A stretch of 64,000 nt of DNA from Halobacterium litoreum (GCF_021233415.1 NZ_CP089466.1:2633406-2697405); one strand, 5' to 3'. Counted from the first letter of the stretch, positions 18,624-28,004 are shown. Numbers and translations are program-made. Notes: generated by a model from the letters alone, not told the origin.

Positions 18624-19985
18624 CGGTTCGACGAGGCCGCGGCCCGCGTCGAGCAGATTCCGGACGCGCTCGGGGCTGTCGGCCTCGGCGTAGACGCGCA
18701 TCTTCGGCTCGGTGCCCGACGGCCGGACGAGGAGCCACGTGCCGTCCTCCAAGAGAATCTTGAAGCCGTCCGTGTCGTTGACCTCGGCCACGTCGACGCC
18801 CGCGACGGTGTCGGGGAGTTCGGCTTCGAGGTCGGCGAGCACGCCCGCTTTCCGGTCGTCCGGGCAGTCGACGCTCACCTTGTCCTGGTGGATTTCGCCG
18901 TGCTCGGCGGCGATGGCGTCGAGCCGGTCGTCGACGCCGCGCTCGCTGGCGGCGGCCGACGCGAGCAGCGCCATCAGCACGCCGTCCTTCTGGCGGACGT
19001 GTCCGCGCATCGTGTAGCCGCCGGACTCCTCGCCGCCGAACAGCGCGTCGTGTTCGCCCATCGCCTCGGCGACCCACTTGAAGCCGACCGGCGTCTCCAC
19101 GACCTCGCAGCCGTGGGCGTCCGCGAGTCTGTCCACGAGGAAGGTGGTGGAGACGGTGCGCACCGCCGGCCCCGAGTCGCCTTCGAGCAGGTAGTCGTAG
19201 GCGAGCGCGTAGAAGCGGTTCCCGTCGAGGACGCCGCGGTCGGGCGTGACGGCGGCGACCCGGTCGGCGTCCCCGTCGTTGGCGACGCCGAGGTCGGCGT
19301 CGTGTTCGTTCACGGCCATCGCGAGGCCCTGCAGGTTCGCCTCGTCGGGTTCCGGGGAGGTGCCGCCGAACTCGGGGTCGCGCTCGCAGCGCAGGCGAAT
19401 CACGTCCGCGCCCGCCGCTTCGAGGAGCGCGTCGGTGACGCCGCGCCCGCTCCCGTGCATCGCGTCGTAGACGACGGTGAGCCCCTCCAGGTCGGCGTCC
19501 ACGAGGCTCCGGCAGTGGTCGGCGTGGTCGGCCACGAGGTCTTCCTCGCGAATCTCGCCGGTCTGCTCGCCCTCCTCGGGTTCGCGGAGGTTCGCCTCGA
19601 TGGCCTCCGTGACCTCGGGGAGCGCCGGCGCGCCGTCCTCGGGCAGGAACTTCACGCCGTTGTACTCCGGCGGATTGTGGGATGCCGTGATGACCAGCGC
19701 GCCCGCGAAATCGCGCTCCGCGACGGCGTGCGAGATTACGGGTGTCGGGCAGTCCCGTTCCGGGAGCACCACGTCGAACCCGTTGGTCGCGAGCACGTCG
19801 GCCACGTCGTCCGCGAACCCGCGCGAGGTCTCGCGCGCGTCGTACCCGACGGCGACCGTCTCGCCGCCGTGACCCTCGCTGTCGAGGTAGTCGGCGGTGG
19901 CCTGCGCGACCACGCGAACGCGCTCGCTCGTGAACACGTCGAGCGTGGCGCGCCAGCCGTCCGTGCCGAAGGAGATGGCGTCCAT
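18615..19985 (-). CDS. Phosphoglucomutase/phosphomannomutase family protein
   Basis: The 456-residue alpha-D-phosphohexomutase has all four family motifs: the phosphoserine loop VITASHNPPEYNG with Ser102, the Mg loop VANDGDADRVAAV, the sugar-binding GGEESGGYT, and the phosphate-binding LVRPSGTEPKMRVY. It interconverts hexose 1- and 6-phosphates for sugar nucleotide, glycan or glycoprotein synthesis. Sequence alone does not decide between glucose, mannose and glucosamine substrates. The gene is single on its strand, converging with the GNAT gene. Confidence 0.92.
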   Translation of the reverse strand: MDAISFGTDGWRATLDVFTSERVRVVAQATADYLDSEGHGGETVAVGYDARETSRGFADDVADVLATNGFDVVLPERDCPTPVISHAVAERDFAGALVITASHNPPEYNGVKFLPEDGAPALPEVTEAIEANLREPEEGEQTGEIREEDLVADHADHCRSLVDADLEGLTVVYDAMHGSGRGVTDALLEAAGADVIRLRCERDPEFGGTSPEPDEANLQGLAMAVNEHDADLGVANDGDADRVAAVTPDRGVLDGNRFYALAYDYLLEGDSGPAVRTVSTTFLVDRLADAHGCEVVETPVGFKWVAEAMGEHDALFGGEESGGYTMRGHVRQKDGVLMALLASAAASERGVDDRLDAIAAEHGEIHQDKVSVDCPDDRKAGVLADLEAELPDTVAGVDVAEVNDTDGFKILLEDGTWLLVRPSGTEPKMRVYAEADSPERVRNLLDAGRGLVEPLV

Positions 19986-20090
19986 GGTTGAGGGGTCGCC
20001 GCCTCGGGTGAAAATCCCTGCGGTCCCCCGGACTACTCAGCGAGCTTACTGGAACGAACCGTCGGAACGCGCTTCGCGGACCGGCGACCG

Positions 20091-20096
20091 TTTAAA
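20091..20096 (+). promoter_or_regulatory. TATA box of the FMN reductase gene
   Basis: TTTAAA at 20,091-20,096 lies 24-29 bases upstream of the ATG at 20,120, so the transcript would begin at or just before the start codon (leaderless). Confidence 0.55.
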
Positions 20097-20119
20097 CCGC
20101 GAGCCCGGAACCGGTAGTA

Positions 20120-20704
20120 ATGACCGACACTCCGCTCGTCGTCGGCGTCGCCGGTAGTCGGCGCGACGGCAGTCACACCCTCCAAGGCATCGAACGCGCG
20201 CTCGCCGCCGCCGCGGACGCGGGCGCCGACACCGACCTCGTGGACCTCGGTGACGTGGACTTGCCCCTCTACCACCCCGACCGCAGCACCGAAGAGTCGG
20301 GCGAGGCCGCCGCGCTCCTCGAACGCGTGCGCGCCGCCGACGGCGTGATAATCGGGTCGCCCGTCTACCACGGCAGTTACTCCTCGACGTTCCGGAACTT
20401 CCACGACTACTGCGGGTTCGACGAGTACGAGGACACCGCCGTCGGCCTGCTCGTCGTCGCGGGCGGCGGCACCATCGCGTCCACGCTCGACCACCTCCGG
20501 GTGACGATGCGGGGCGTCCACGCCCACGTCGTCCCCGCGCAGGTCGGGGTTCGGAACACCTCCTCGAAGTTCCGGGCCGACGGCTCGCTCACCGACGACG
20601 ACATCGCCGACCGCATCGACGGCGTCGCCGAGGACGTGGTCGACGCCGCCCGGATGCGACTCGCCGCCCGCGAACCCACGTCGACGGCGTGCGCCGACGA
20701 CTAG
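20120..20704 (+). CDS. NADPH-dependent FMN reductase-family flavoprotein
   Basis: The 194-residue flavodoxin-fold protein has [16 protein letters not shown] at the N-terminus (FMN phosphate loop), [20 protein letters not shown] in the middle and [19 protein letters not shown], all typical of the NADPH-dependent FMN reductase / azoreductase-like family. Such proteins reduce flavins, quinones, chromate or azo compounds. A TATA box just upstream suggests a leaderless transcript. It overlaps the convergent GIY-YIG gene by four bases. Confidence 0.88.
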   Translation: MTDTPLVVGVAGSRRDGSHTLQGIERALAAAADAGADTDLVDLGDVDLPLYHPDRSTEESGEAAALLERVRAADGVIIGSPVYHGSYSSTFRNFHDYCGFDEYEDTAVGLLVVAGGGTIASTLDHLRVTMRGVHAHVVPAQVGVRNTSSKFRADGSLTDDDIADRIDGVAEDVVDAARMRLAAREPTSTACADD

Positions 20705-20934
20705 AACAACTCGGCCTTCTCCGAGCGCGACAGCTGTTTTATCTCGTACTCTCTGCTCATCGCCGCGGACTTCGACTCGAAGGACTCGGTGTACCGGAGT
20801 TCGACCGGCGTGCGGCCGCGCGTGTACTTCGCGCCGTCACCGGCGTCGTGTTCCGCGACGCGCCGCTGTACGTCGGTCGTGTAGCCGGTGTAGTAGGTGC
20901 CGTCACTACACTCGACGACGTACACGTAGTGCAC
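20701..20934 (-). CDS. GIY-YIG domain protein (YhbQ-like)
   Basis: The 77-residue protein starts at GTG and reads [20 protein letters not shown], with the GIY-YIG equivalent (VYVVEC...TYYTGYT), then [20 protein letters not shown] and a C-terminal [14 protein letters not shown]. This is the small stand-alone GIY-YIG family, whose fold is that of a nuclease, though the bacterial member YhbQ is poorly characterised. No ATG is available near this position, and homologues start here, so GTG was chosen. Confidence 0.85.
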   Translation of the reverse strand: MHYVYVVECSDGTYYTGYTTDVQRRVAEHDAGDGAKYTRGRTPVELRYTESFESKSAAMSREYEIKQLSRSEKAELF

Positions 20935-20972
20935 GCCGAGAACGAACCACGGGGGACGTACCTGTGTTTCGG

Positions 20973-21122
20973 TCAGGCTTTGCGCCCGCGGTTGCGGGAT
21001 ACTTCCGCGATGCCGACGTTCGCCGAGCAGTTCGGGCAGGCTCGCACCTGTCCGTCCTCGTCCGCGAACACGCGGACGAAGTCGTCGGAGACGTGGCCGT
21101 CGCAGTGGGTACAGCGGGGCAT
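20973..21122 (-). CDS. Small double-CxxC zinc-finger protein (DUF7563-like)
   Basis: The 49-residue protein [20 protein letters not shown]...ACPNC has two CxxC pairs spaced like a zinc ribbon (CTHC and CPNC). It matches a family common in haloarchaea that I recall as DUF7563. Such one-domain zinc ribbons probably bind nucleic acid or protein, but no role is known. The open frame continues upstream to 21,191; the ATG at 21,122 is preferred because homologues begin at MPxCxxC. Confidence 0.75.
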   Translation of the reverse strand: MPRCTHCDGHVSDDFVRVFADEDGQVRACPNCSANVGIAEVSRNRGRKA

Positions 21123-21330
21123 GGGTTTGGTGCCGACGGGGCCGCCGGCAGCGTGAGAATACTCCGCACGCCAATAAAGGAGTTTTCCCAAATTCGAACA
21201 TAATTTCCCCCAGCCCGAATCTCAGTTCGTCCGTCACGTCGCCGCCCGGTGCGCCGACGCGCGGGTTGTTTCGACGCGTACACGGTGTGAACACGGCCCA
21301 GCGCCCCCGTGAAGCGCCCGATTATGGGAA

Positions 21331-21341
21331 GCCTTATAAGG
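21331..21341 (+). promoter_or_regulatory. Strong TATA box of the histone-like gene
   Basis: GCCTTATAAGG (21,331-21,341) contains TTATAA preceded by a purine-poor BRE-like stretch. It lies about 28 bases upstream of the ATG at 21,365, which implies a short or absent leader. It sits in a 240-base spacer that otherwise shows no gene. Confidence 0.65.
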
Positions 21342-21364
21342 AGGGCAGGAAAAAAGCCGTTCGT

Positions 21365-21532
21365 ATGGCAGACCTCATCGTCAAGGCCGCTGTGAAGGAA
21401 GAACTCGACGACAAGAACGTTGCCTCCGACTTCTACGAGGCACTCGACGAGGAAGTCTCGGAACTCCTCGAGGACGCCGCCGCGCGCGCCGAGGCGAACG
21501 GTCGCAAGACCGTCCAGCCGCGCGACCTGTAA
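21365..21532 (+). CDS. Small histone-fold protein (DUF1931-like)
   Basis: The 55-residue protein MADLIVKAAVKEELDDKNVA...ANGRKTVQPRDL has the helix-loop-helix pattern of a single archaeal histone fold, ending with the KTVQPRDL-type loop (RKTVxxxD) found in histone-fold proteins. The family is widespread in haloarchaea (DUF1931 as I recall). It differs from the fused double-histone HpyA of haloarchaea by its size. A strong TATA box suggests high expression. A T-rich run ATATTTTT at 21,551-21,558 just after the stop could serve as the terminator. Confidence 0.8.
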   Translation: MADLIVKAAVKEELDDKNVASDFYEALDEEVSELLEDAAARAEANGRKTVQPRDL

Positions 21533-21588
21533 TTCGGTAGACCTCCTTCGATATTTTTCGCGACGCGACGCCGACCAGCGACGCGTAT

Positions 21589-22263
21589 CTACGGTTCCGT
21601 GACCCGCACGCCGTCGTCGGTGCCGACGTAGACCGCGTCGGCCAGCCCGACGAACAGGCCGTGTTCCACGACGCCCGGAATCTCCGACAGCGACGCCGCC
21701 AACGCCCGGGGGGCTTCGATTTCGCCGAACGCGCAGTCCACCACCAGATTCCCGTTGTCCGTGACGACCGGGCCGTCCTTGCGCTCGGCCGCGCGCAGTT
21801 CCGGGTCGCCGCCGAGGTCGCGGACGCGCTCCGCGACCACCGGGTGGGCGTCCGGCAGCACCTCGACGGGTACCGGGTAGTCCAGCGCGTCGACCTCCTT
21901 CGACGGGTCCGCCACCACGAGGAAGCGGTCGGCGCTCGCGTCCACGTACTTCTCGCGGGCGTGGGCCGCGCCGCCGCCCTTCACGAGGTCGCCGTCCGCG
22001 ACCTGGTCGGCGCCGTCTATCGCCACGTCCACGCTCGCCTCCTCCAGCGACGTGAGCGGGATTCCCGCCTCGATGGCCAACTGGCGGGACTGGAACGACG
22101 TGGCGACGCCCTCGATTTCGGCGTCGCGCTCCCCGAGCGCGCGAATCGCGTGCGCCGCCGTGCTCCCGGTGCCGAGACCGACCACCGCCCCGTCCTCGAC
22201 TTCCGCGGCGGCGGCCTCGCCCGCTCGCCGCTTCGCCTCGTCCGTGCCGCCCGTGTTCTTCAT
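21589..22263 (-). CDS. rpiA: Ribose-5-phosphate isomerase A
   Basis: The 224-residue enzyme interconverts ribose 5-phosphate and ribulose 5-phosphate. Motifs seen are VVGLGTGSTAAHAIRALGER (phosphate loop), DVAIDGADQVADGDLVKGGG with the active-site Asp and Lys, and REKYVDASADRFLVVADPSK. The C-terminal segment VVDCAFGEIEAPRALAASLS and GVVEHGLFVGLADAVYVG completes the family pattern. The ATG at 22,263 is the first that fits the family length; an upstream in-frame extension is GC-rich and Gly/Pro-rich and is not conserved. Confidence 0.93.
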   Translation of the reverse strand: MKNTGGTDEAKRRAGEAAAAEVEDGAVVGLGTGSTAAHAIRALGERDAEIEGVATSFQSRQLAIEAGIPLTSLEEASVDVAIDGADQVADGDLVKGGGAAHAREKYVDASADRFLVVADPSKEVDALDYPVPVEVLPDAHPVVAERVRDLGGDPELRAAERKDGPVVTDNGNLVVDCAFGEIEAPRALAASLSEIPGVVEHGLFVGLADAVYVGTDDGVRVTEP

Positions 22264-22401
22264 GCACGACGGTGGGAGGCCGCCCCGCAAAAAGCCACCT
22301 CCCCACGCCGGCGCGACGCCCACCACGCGACACCGAAAACCACCGGCTGAAGTCGTTTATCCGGCGATTAACTAAGCCTCCGTCTGTCGTCTGACGGAGC
22401 G

Positions 22402-22869
22402 ATGACGCGCGCGTCCCAGTCCCGGAGCCGCGACACCGCCGCCGACGACGCCGTGCCGGTCGTCGACGACGCGCGCGCAGCCTGCACGGACCTGCTCGCG
22501 CACGGCGACCACGCGCTCGTCGTCGCCCTCGACGCGACGCCCCGCGAGTGGCTCGCCGACCGCGGGCACGCCGCCCCCAACCCCGCGTTCGTCGCGACCT
22601 ACCCCCATCCCGACTGCGTGCGCGTCGTCTCCGACCTCCGCGAACCCGTGGCCGTCGCGCTCGCCGCCGAGGAGTTCCTCGCGTCGCTCCCCGACGGCGC
22701 CGCGCCCGCGGTCTGCGTGGACGGCCTCGACCGACTCGCCGAACGCGCCGGCCCGCTCCGAACCGCCCGCTTTCTCTCCGTCCTCGCGAACCGCGTCCGG
22801 GCCGCCGGCGGCACCTGTCACTACCACGGCGGCGCCGACTGCTCGCACGTCCCGGCGAGCGACCCGTAA
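22402..22869 (+). CDS. Haloarchaeal protein of unknown function, RecA-like remnant (DUF7504-like?)
   Basis: The 155-residue protein reads ALVVALDATPREWLADRGHA, VCVDGLDRLAERAGPLRTAR and FLSVLANRVRAAGGTCHYHG. The alternation of hydrophobic strands (VVALD, AVCVDGLD) with helices resembles the KaiC/RecA-like core without a P-loop, as in haloarchaeal DUF7504 proteins, which may be regulatory. This family assignment is tentative. It diverges from rpiA, with a clear AT-containing spacer between them. Confidence 0.55.
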   Translation: MTRASQSRSRDTAADDAVPVVDDARAACTDLLAHGDHALVVALDATPREWLADRGHAAPNPAFVATYPHPDCVRVVSDLREPVAVALAAEEFLASLPDGAAPAVCVDGLDRLAERAGPLRTARFLSVLANRVRAAGGTCHYHGGADCSHVPASDP

Positions 22870-22927
22870 TCGAGTCCGGCGACGGCGGCGCCGCTGGTCG
22901 GTTCGCCGAAACCGGCTTGCTCGCGAC

Positions 22928-24052
22928 TCAGAGTTGCTCTTTCACGGTCTCCGGGTCGTGCGTGAGTCGGAGCGTCCGCGACCGGCCGCGTCCCTCCAAC
23001 TGCTCGTACTCCGCCTCGATGAGGCCGAGTTTGTCGAGTTTGTTCACGATCTCCGTGTACCGCGTGTAGCCGAGGTCGGTGCGGTCGTGGAACGTCTCGT
23101 AGACGTCCCCGGCCTGCTCGCCGTCGCAGTCCGCGACCGTCTCCACGAGCGCGCGCTCGACGTCCGACAGCGCGCGCAGGTTCCGGGAGAGCGCGACGTG
23201 CTTGGCGTCCTCGTACACGGCGTCCACGTCCGCCGGCTCGACGGTCTTGTTCGCGCGGGACTCGGCGTGCAGGCCGGCGCGCCGCATCACGTCGATGCCG
23301 ACGCGCAGGTCCCCCGCCTGGTCGGTGAGTTCGCTCACCTTGTCCAGTACCGTCGTCGGCACCGCGCCCTCCCGGAACCCCACCTCGATGCGGTCCCGGA
23401 GGATGTCCGTAATCTCGGCGCGGTCGTACGCCGGGAAGTACGCCTCCTCGGGGCGGAACACCGACTGCACGCGCCCGTCGAGGTCCTCGATGACGTCCAA
23501 GTCGAGGTCCGACGAGACGACGATGACGCCGACCTTCGCGCCCGGATGGGTCTCGTGGGCGCGCAACAGCGAGTACAGGGTGTCGCTTGCCTCCCCCTCG
23601 TAGAACAGGTAGTTCACGTCGTCTAAGGCGACCACGAGCACCTCGTCGTCCTCGGCGATGCGCTCGGCGACCTGCCCGAACAGCTTCTTGAACGAGATGC
23701 CCGACGAGGGCGGCTCGTACTCGAAAATCTCCTCGAAGACGCGAGAGAAGACGGCGTACCGCGTCGAGTCCACCTGGCAGTTCACGCGCACCGTCCGCAC
23801 GCCGGGCTGGCCGCCGAGTTCCCCGAACAGTTTCTGGACGGCGGTCGTCTTCCCGGTGCCGGGCGGCCCGCGCACCATCACGTTCAGCGGCCGCGACCCC
23901 CTGACGGCCGGTCGGAGCGCGTACTGGAGGGTCTGGAGTTGGGACTCCCGGTGGCGGAACACCTCGGGGACGTAGTCGATTTCGAGCGCGTGTTCATCCC
24001 GGAACACGGTCTCGTCCCAGCCCAGCATCCCCTCCTCGGGGTCGTCTTCCAT
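22928..24052 (-). CDS. Orc1/Cdc6 family replication initiator
   Basis: The 374-residue AAA+ protein has DYVPEVFRHRESQLQTLQYA at the N-terminus, Walker A NVMVRGPPGTGKTTAVQKLF, Walker B VLVVALDDVNYLFYEGEA, sensor segment VGVIVVSSDLDLDVIEDLDG with the RVQSVFRPEE arginine region, and a C-terminal winged helix (VYETFHDRTDLGYTRYTEIV). It belongs to one of the several Orc1/Cdc6 paralogues of haloarchaea. No obvious origin recognition boxes or AT-rich unwinding region are visible on either side, so it is probably not the gene of an active origin. ATG at 24,052 is preferred over a GTG at 24,064. Confidence 0.93.
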   Translation of the reverse strand: MEDDPEEGMLGWDETVFRDEHALEIDYVPEVFRHRESQLQTLQYALRPAVRGSRPLNVMVRGPPGTGKTTAVQKLFGELGGQPGVRTVRVNCQVDSTRYAVFSRVFEEIFEYEPPSSGISFKKLFGQVAERIAEDDEVLVVALDDVNYLFYEGEASDTLYSLLRAHETHPGAKVGVIVVSSDLDLDVIEDLDGRVQSVFRPEEAYFPAYDRAEITDILRDRIEVGFREGAVPTTVLDKVSELTDQAGDLRVGIDVMRRAGLHAESRANKTVEPADVDAVYEDAKHVALSRNLRALSDVERALVETVADCDGEQAGDVYETFHDRTDLGYTRYTEIVNKLDKLGLIEAEYEQLEGRGRSRTLRLTHDPETVKEQL

Positions 24053-24133
24053 CACTTTCACCACGCTCGGGGAGATACTTAATGCTTCGCCACACTCGCC
24101 GCGAAGGCGGCTGAAAGCGCCGCTACCGCCGAA

Positions 24134-24895
24134 TCACGCGTTTCCGGCGCGCGGTTCGGTGGCCGCGTTCGCCCACCGGGCCGCGAAGAAGTCTCGGCCC
24201 CACGCGAGCGCCGGGTCGCCGCGCGCCAGCAGGAACGACCGGTCGTCGAACGACCCGTCGAGGCGCGGCAACTGCACGAGGACGGCGTCGTCCGTGACAC
24301 AGAGCCCGCAGGGCACGTCGGCCGCCCGCACCGCCGCGTCGTCCGCCTCGCGGAGCGCGTCACCCGCCTCCGAGAGCGCGCCGTCCACGAGCACGCGAGC
24401 GCCCGCGTCGCCGCCGCAGTCCGCGAGCGCGTCCGCGAGGCCGGGGTCCCGCACCGCGACGAACGCGTCCACGCGGTCGGACGCCGACACGAGCGACCGG
24501 AAGCGCTCTCGCGCCCGCGTCGGGTACGTGTCCGGACTCGCCACGACCTCGGCGTCCGCGAGCGCCGGGAGGCGGCGGCGGAACCGCGTCGGCACCACGC
24601 TCGCGTCGTGTTCCTCCCAGTAGCCGGTGCCGTCTAGCAGGCGGCCGACGCGCGCCCGGTCGGCGAGACAGCCGGCGAGCACGTCGCCTCTCCCGGTCGT
24701 CGCGACGCAGTCGTCGCCCCGGACCACGAGGCCGGCGTCGTCCAGCGCGTCGATGGCCTTGTACACCGCCGAGCGACTGCCGTCGACGGCGGCGAGCAAG
24801 TCGTCGGTGGTGGCGCCGCCGTCCGCGACCGCGTGGAGGACCGCCCGCCGCACGTCCGAGCGCGCGACGAACGCGTGGACCGTCTCGGAGACCAT
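24134..24895 (-). CDS. Transcriptional regulator with winged helix and FilR1-type domain
   Basis: The 253-residue protein has an N-terminal winged helix (ADGGATTDDLLAAVDGSRSA, VYKAIDALDDAGLVVRGD) that resembles ArsR-type repressors and a C-terminal FilR1/DUF1724 domain (PCGLCVTDDAVLVQLPRLDG). Many such regulators exist in methanogens and haloarchaea; the effector is usually unknown. The ATG at 24,895 was chosen; a GTG at 24,910 is also possible. It precedes orc1/cdc6 on the same strand, separated by about 80 bases. Confidence 0.8.
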   Translation of the reverse strand: MVSETVHAFVARSDVRRAVLHAVADGGATTDDLLAAVDGSRSAVYKAIDALDDAGLVVRGDDCVATTGRGDVLAGCLADRARVGRLLDGTGYWEEHDASVVPTRFRRRLPALADAEVVASPDTYPTRARERFRSLVSASDRVDAFVAVRDPGLADALADCGGDAGARVLVDGALSEAGDALREADDAAVRAADVPCGLCVTDDAVLVQLPRLDGSFDDRSFLLARGDPALAWGRDFFAARWANAATEPRAGNA

Positions 24896-25022
24896 GTCGG
24901 GTCGGTTCACCCATCAGTAGTGTGGGGGTTTCGACGATTCTCACGAACTGGGTATCGCGGCGCGAGAACTGTTTAGGACGCCGAATTCAACGCTTTTGGG
25001 CGTTCGTTCTGAACCGACGACT

Positions 25023-25862
25023 ATGCCCTCCGAGAAGTATCCCGACTCCGGGCGGCGCCGGTTCGTGAAAGGCGTCGTCGGGTCCGCCGGCCTCGCCGGC
25101 GTCGGTACCGCCGGCACCGCCGCGGTGAACTCCCTCGTCTCCTCGACCGGCGTCGGCGGTGGCGCCGTCACCTACTACGGCATCGAGAACACCGACGGCC
25201 CCGCGCCCCGCGCGATGCCCCAGATTCCCGTCGAGCTCGACGACGACGGCTACCTGAAGGGGAAGTGGACCGGCTTCGAGGAGGTCGAAGCGAAGGACGG
25301 CGGGACGAAGCGAATCGCGAACGCCGAGGAGATAGCCGGCGTCGACTACTCGCCGCGGTGGTTCCAGTACTGCGGGATTCAGGGCGTCGCCGGCCTCCAA
25401 CCCGACTACGACGGCGACAACTACTTCCGGTACGCCGGCGGTGGGCGCGCCTACGACTGGCAGCCATCCGACGGCCGCGTCAACGTCGAGGACTTCGCGG
25501 ACTACGAGACGTGGACGAACGGCGTCGGGAAGGACGGACTCGGGAAGGGCGCGTTCACGACGTGGCGCTCCCAGAACGTCGACACCACGATTCCCGTCCA
25601 AATCATCCGCTCGACGCGCATCGAGGCGGCCGCCAACGGCGACGGCGAGGCCGCCGACTGGCTCGCCGAGAGCACCGCCGAGGGGTTCATGGCGGTTCTG
25701 AACAAGTGTACGCACTACTGCTGTACGCCGAAGTTCAAGTCCCCGCAGGGCGTCAAGTTCGACGCCGAGAACGGCGTCTACTGTCCCTGCCACCAGTCCA
25801 GTTACGACCCGTTCAGCATCGTCAAGCGCAGTTACACCGCGCTCCCCCGGCCCGGCGACTAG
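25023..25862 (+). CDS. Rieske iron-sulfur protein with Tat anchor
   Basis: The 279-residue protein starts with a Tat-like signal/anchor (SGRRRFVKGVVGSAGLAGVG). The C-terminal Rieske domain has CTHYCC and CPCHQS, the two motifs that ligate the [2Fe-2S] cluster (Cys, His and Cys, His) with flanking disulfide cysteines. It resembles the Rieske subunit of haloarchaeal cytochrome bc-type complexes. No cytochrome b gene is adjacent here, so it is either a stand-alone Rieske or the complex is split. The long insertion between signal and Rieske core is typical of archaeal members. Confidence 0.88.
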   Translation: MPSEKYPDSGRRRFVKGVVGSAGLAGVGTAGTAAVNSLVSSTGVGGGAVTYYGIENTDGPAPRAMPQIPVELDDDGYLKGKWTGFEEVEAKDGGTKRIANAEEIAGVDYSPRWFQYCGIQGVAGLQPDYDGDNYFRYAGGGRAYDWQPSDGRVNVEDFADYETWTNGVGKDGLGKGAFTTWRSQNVDTTIPVQIIRSTRIEAAANGDGEAADWLAESTAEGFMAVLNKCTHYCCTPKFKSPQGVKFDAENGVYCPCHQSSYDPFSIVKRSYTALPRPGD

Positions 25863-27883
25863 AACTTCTCTAGGAGCCGCCCGTAGAACCCCGCCTTCGA
25901 CGCTTCGGCTCCCCCGCGGCCGCCGTCGTCACCGTCACCGCCGTCCGCCGCGGCGCCGTCTGCCAGTTTCTCCACGATGAGTTCCGGCGTGGAGCGCGCG
26001 AGGTGGTCCTTGACGGGGGAGCGCTCGACGACCAGTTCGCCGTCCTCCAGGCCGAGGGCCTTGATGCCGTCGACGGTCACGCCGAACCCGCACTGGTCCC
26101 GAATCTCGCCCGCGAGGTGGGAGACGAACACGCCCGACGCGCCCGCCTCGTGGAGTTCTTCGAGGATGCCAGCGACGATTTTCGCGGACGCCCCCGGCTC
26201 CGTGATGGATTCGAGTTCGTCCACGAGCACGAGTTTGCGCGCCGCGCCCTCGGTCAGTCCCGCGAAGTCCCGGAGCGTCGCCTCGAACGCGCCGGCGTCC
26301 AGCGTCCCCTGTGACTTCGCGTAGTAGTGGAGTTCCTCCACCTCGGGGACGCGCGCGGACTCGGCGGGCACCGGGAGGCCCATGTGCGCGAGCACGACGA
26401 CGACGGCCACGAGGTCCAGCGTGCTCGTCTTCCCGCCGGAGTTCACGCCCGAGAGCAGCGCCACGCCGTCCACGCCGTAGTCCACGGGGTCGACGTCCGC
26501 GAACGCCACGTCGAGCAGCGGCGAGCGCCCCGCGTCGATGTCGAAGCCGCGGCCGCCCCGCTCCGCGAGCACGCAGTCGAAGTCGTTCGCGAACCGCGCG
26601 ATAGCCAACTCCACGTCGAGGTCGAGGGCGTCGTTCACGAGGTCCCGGGTCGGCTCCCGGAGGTCCGCGAGCGTCGACGCGAGGTCGCGTTTCCGCTCGG
26701 CGGCGCGCCGGTCGCGGGCCGCCGTCAGGTCCTCGCGCAGTCGCGACACCGCCTCCGCGTCGTGTTCCACGGGGAACGTCGGTTCGTCGCCGAACGCGCG
26801 CTTGGCGACCTCCGCCTCCCCCGATTTCAGGTCGAGCGCGTCCACGAGGTGGTCGCGGGCCGCCGCCACCGCCTCCGCGTACTCGTCGGCGAGTTCGCGG
26901 GAGAGCAGGCTGTCGACGCCAGCGCCGCGCTCCACGAGGCTCAGCAGGTCGGCGCCCTCGATGGTCACGTCCTGCTCCTGAATCGCCTCCCGGAGGCGGT
27001 CGTTGGCGACCGACTCCGCGGTCGAGACGGCGGCGTCGAGGTCGTCGACGGCCACCGAGAGGCGGTCGAGTTCGTCGTCGCCCGCCACGCTCCCGTCCGA
27101 TTCGAGTTGCGCGAGCGCGGCGTCCAGTTCGTCGAGGTCCACGCCAGCGTCCAGACCCGCCGTCTGGTGGACCTCGATGGCCGCCCGGATGCGGTCGCGG
27201 TTCGTCGCGAAGAAGGACAGCACGCGCTCGGGCACGACCTCCTCGGGGCGGTCGAGGGCGTCGGGTTCGACGCGTACGTCGCCGTCCACCTCCACGCCGA
27301 CGAACGCCTCGTCGAGCGCGACGACCGTCGAGTAGCCCCGCGCGAGGTCCGCCAGCCCGCGGGCGTCCTCCACGACTTCGACGGAGAGTTCGGGGAACGT
27401 CTCCCGGGCCGCGCTGTACCGTTCGGCGTCGGTCGTCGCGAGACACCGGTCCCGGACCGCCAGCCCGTCCGGCCGGGACAGCGGTTCGACGCCCACCAGC
27501 GCGTCCAACACCGCGGGGTCGGGGTCGCGGGCCATCGCGCGCTCCGCGAACTCGTTGGCCTCCCGAATCCGGGAGTCGGTCGCGCTCGGGTAGAACGTCC
27601 GCAGGCGCTGGCTCGCGTAGTCCGTGACGGCGCGCTCCTGTAACAGCGCGAGCACGCGGTCGTACACCTCCCGCGCCCGGTCGGTCGCGAGGAAGCCGCC
27701 GGGGTCGTCGTGGCGCGCGCGAATCGCGTTCCGCACGATGCGCGCCGCCCGCCCCTCGCTGACGCCGGGCGCGCCGGCGACCGCCGCCACGTCCCCGCGC
27801 TCTAGGGCCGCCTCCGGGTCGTCCAGCGACCGCAGCGCGTCCGCGGTCTTCGCGCCGACGCCCGGAATCGCCTCCAGTTCCAT
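25859..27883 (-). CDS. MutS-family ATPase with N-terminal helix-hairpin-helix (MutS2/MutS5-like)
   Basis: The 674-residue protein has HhH motifs at the N-terminus (LEAIPGVGAKTADALRSL), a long helical lever region (about residues 60-430), and a MutS-type ATPase domain: Walker A LLSGVNSGGKTSTLDLVA (Gly479-Thr486), the LVLVDELESITEPGASAKIV Walker B region, and GVFVSHLAGEIRDQ. It lacks the MutS mismatch-recognition domain and has no Smr domain. Haloarchaeal proteins of this type are described as MutS5-like; they may act on recombination intermediates rather than mismatches. The ATG at 27,883 is preferred over a TTG at 27,910. It overlaps the Rieske gene by four bases. Confidence 0.9.
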   Translation of the reverse strand: MELEAIPGVGAKTADALRSLDDPEAALERGDVAAVAGAPGVSEGRAARIVRNAIRARHDDPGGFLATDRAREVYDRVLALLQERAVTDYASQRLRTFYPSATDSRIREANEFAERAMARDPDPAVLDALVGVEPLSRPDGLAVRDRCLATTDAERYSAARETFPELSVEVVEDARGLADLARGYSTVVALDEAFVGVEVDGDVRVEPDALDRPEEVVPERVLSFFATNRDRIRAAIEVHQTAGLDAGVDLDELDAALAQLESDGSVAGDDELDRLSVAVDDLDAAVSTAESVANDRLREAIQEQDVTIEGADLLSLVERGAGVDSLLSRELADEYAEAVAAARDHLVDALDLKSGEAEVAKRAFGDEPTFPVEHDAEAVSRLREDLTAARDRRAAERKRDLASTLADLREPTRDLVNDALDLDVELAIARFANDFDCVLAERGGRGFDIDAGRSPLLDVAFADVDPVDYGVDGVALLSGVNSGGKTSTLDLVAVVVVLAHMGLPVPAESARVPEVEELHYYAKSQGTLDAGAFEATLRDFAGLTEGAARKLVLVDELESITEPGASAKIVAGILEELHEAGASGVFVSHLAGEIRDQCGFGVTVDGIKALGLEDGELVVERSPVKDHLARSTPELIVEKLADGAAADGGDGDDGGRGGAEASKAGFYGRLLEKF

Positions 27884-28004
27884 CGCCGGACCGTTGGCGT
27901 CCTCCCTCAAAGTGCTTACGCGCCCACCCGGTCAGAACCCGACTCACCCCGCCGGCCCGCGCTCGCCCGGCAACGATTTACCCGCGGGGCGTCCAGAAGC
28001 GACC

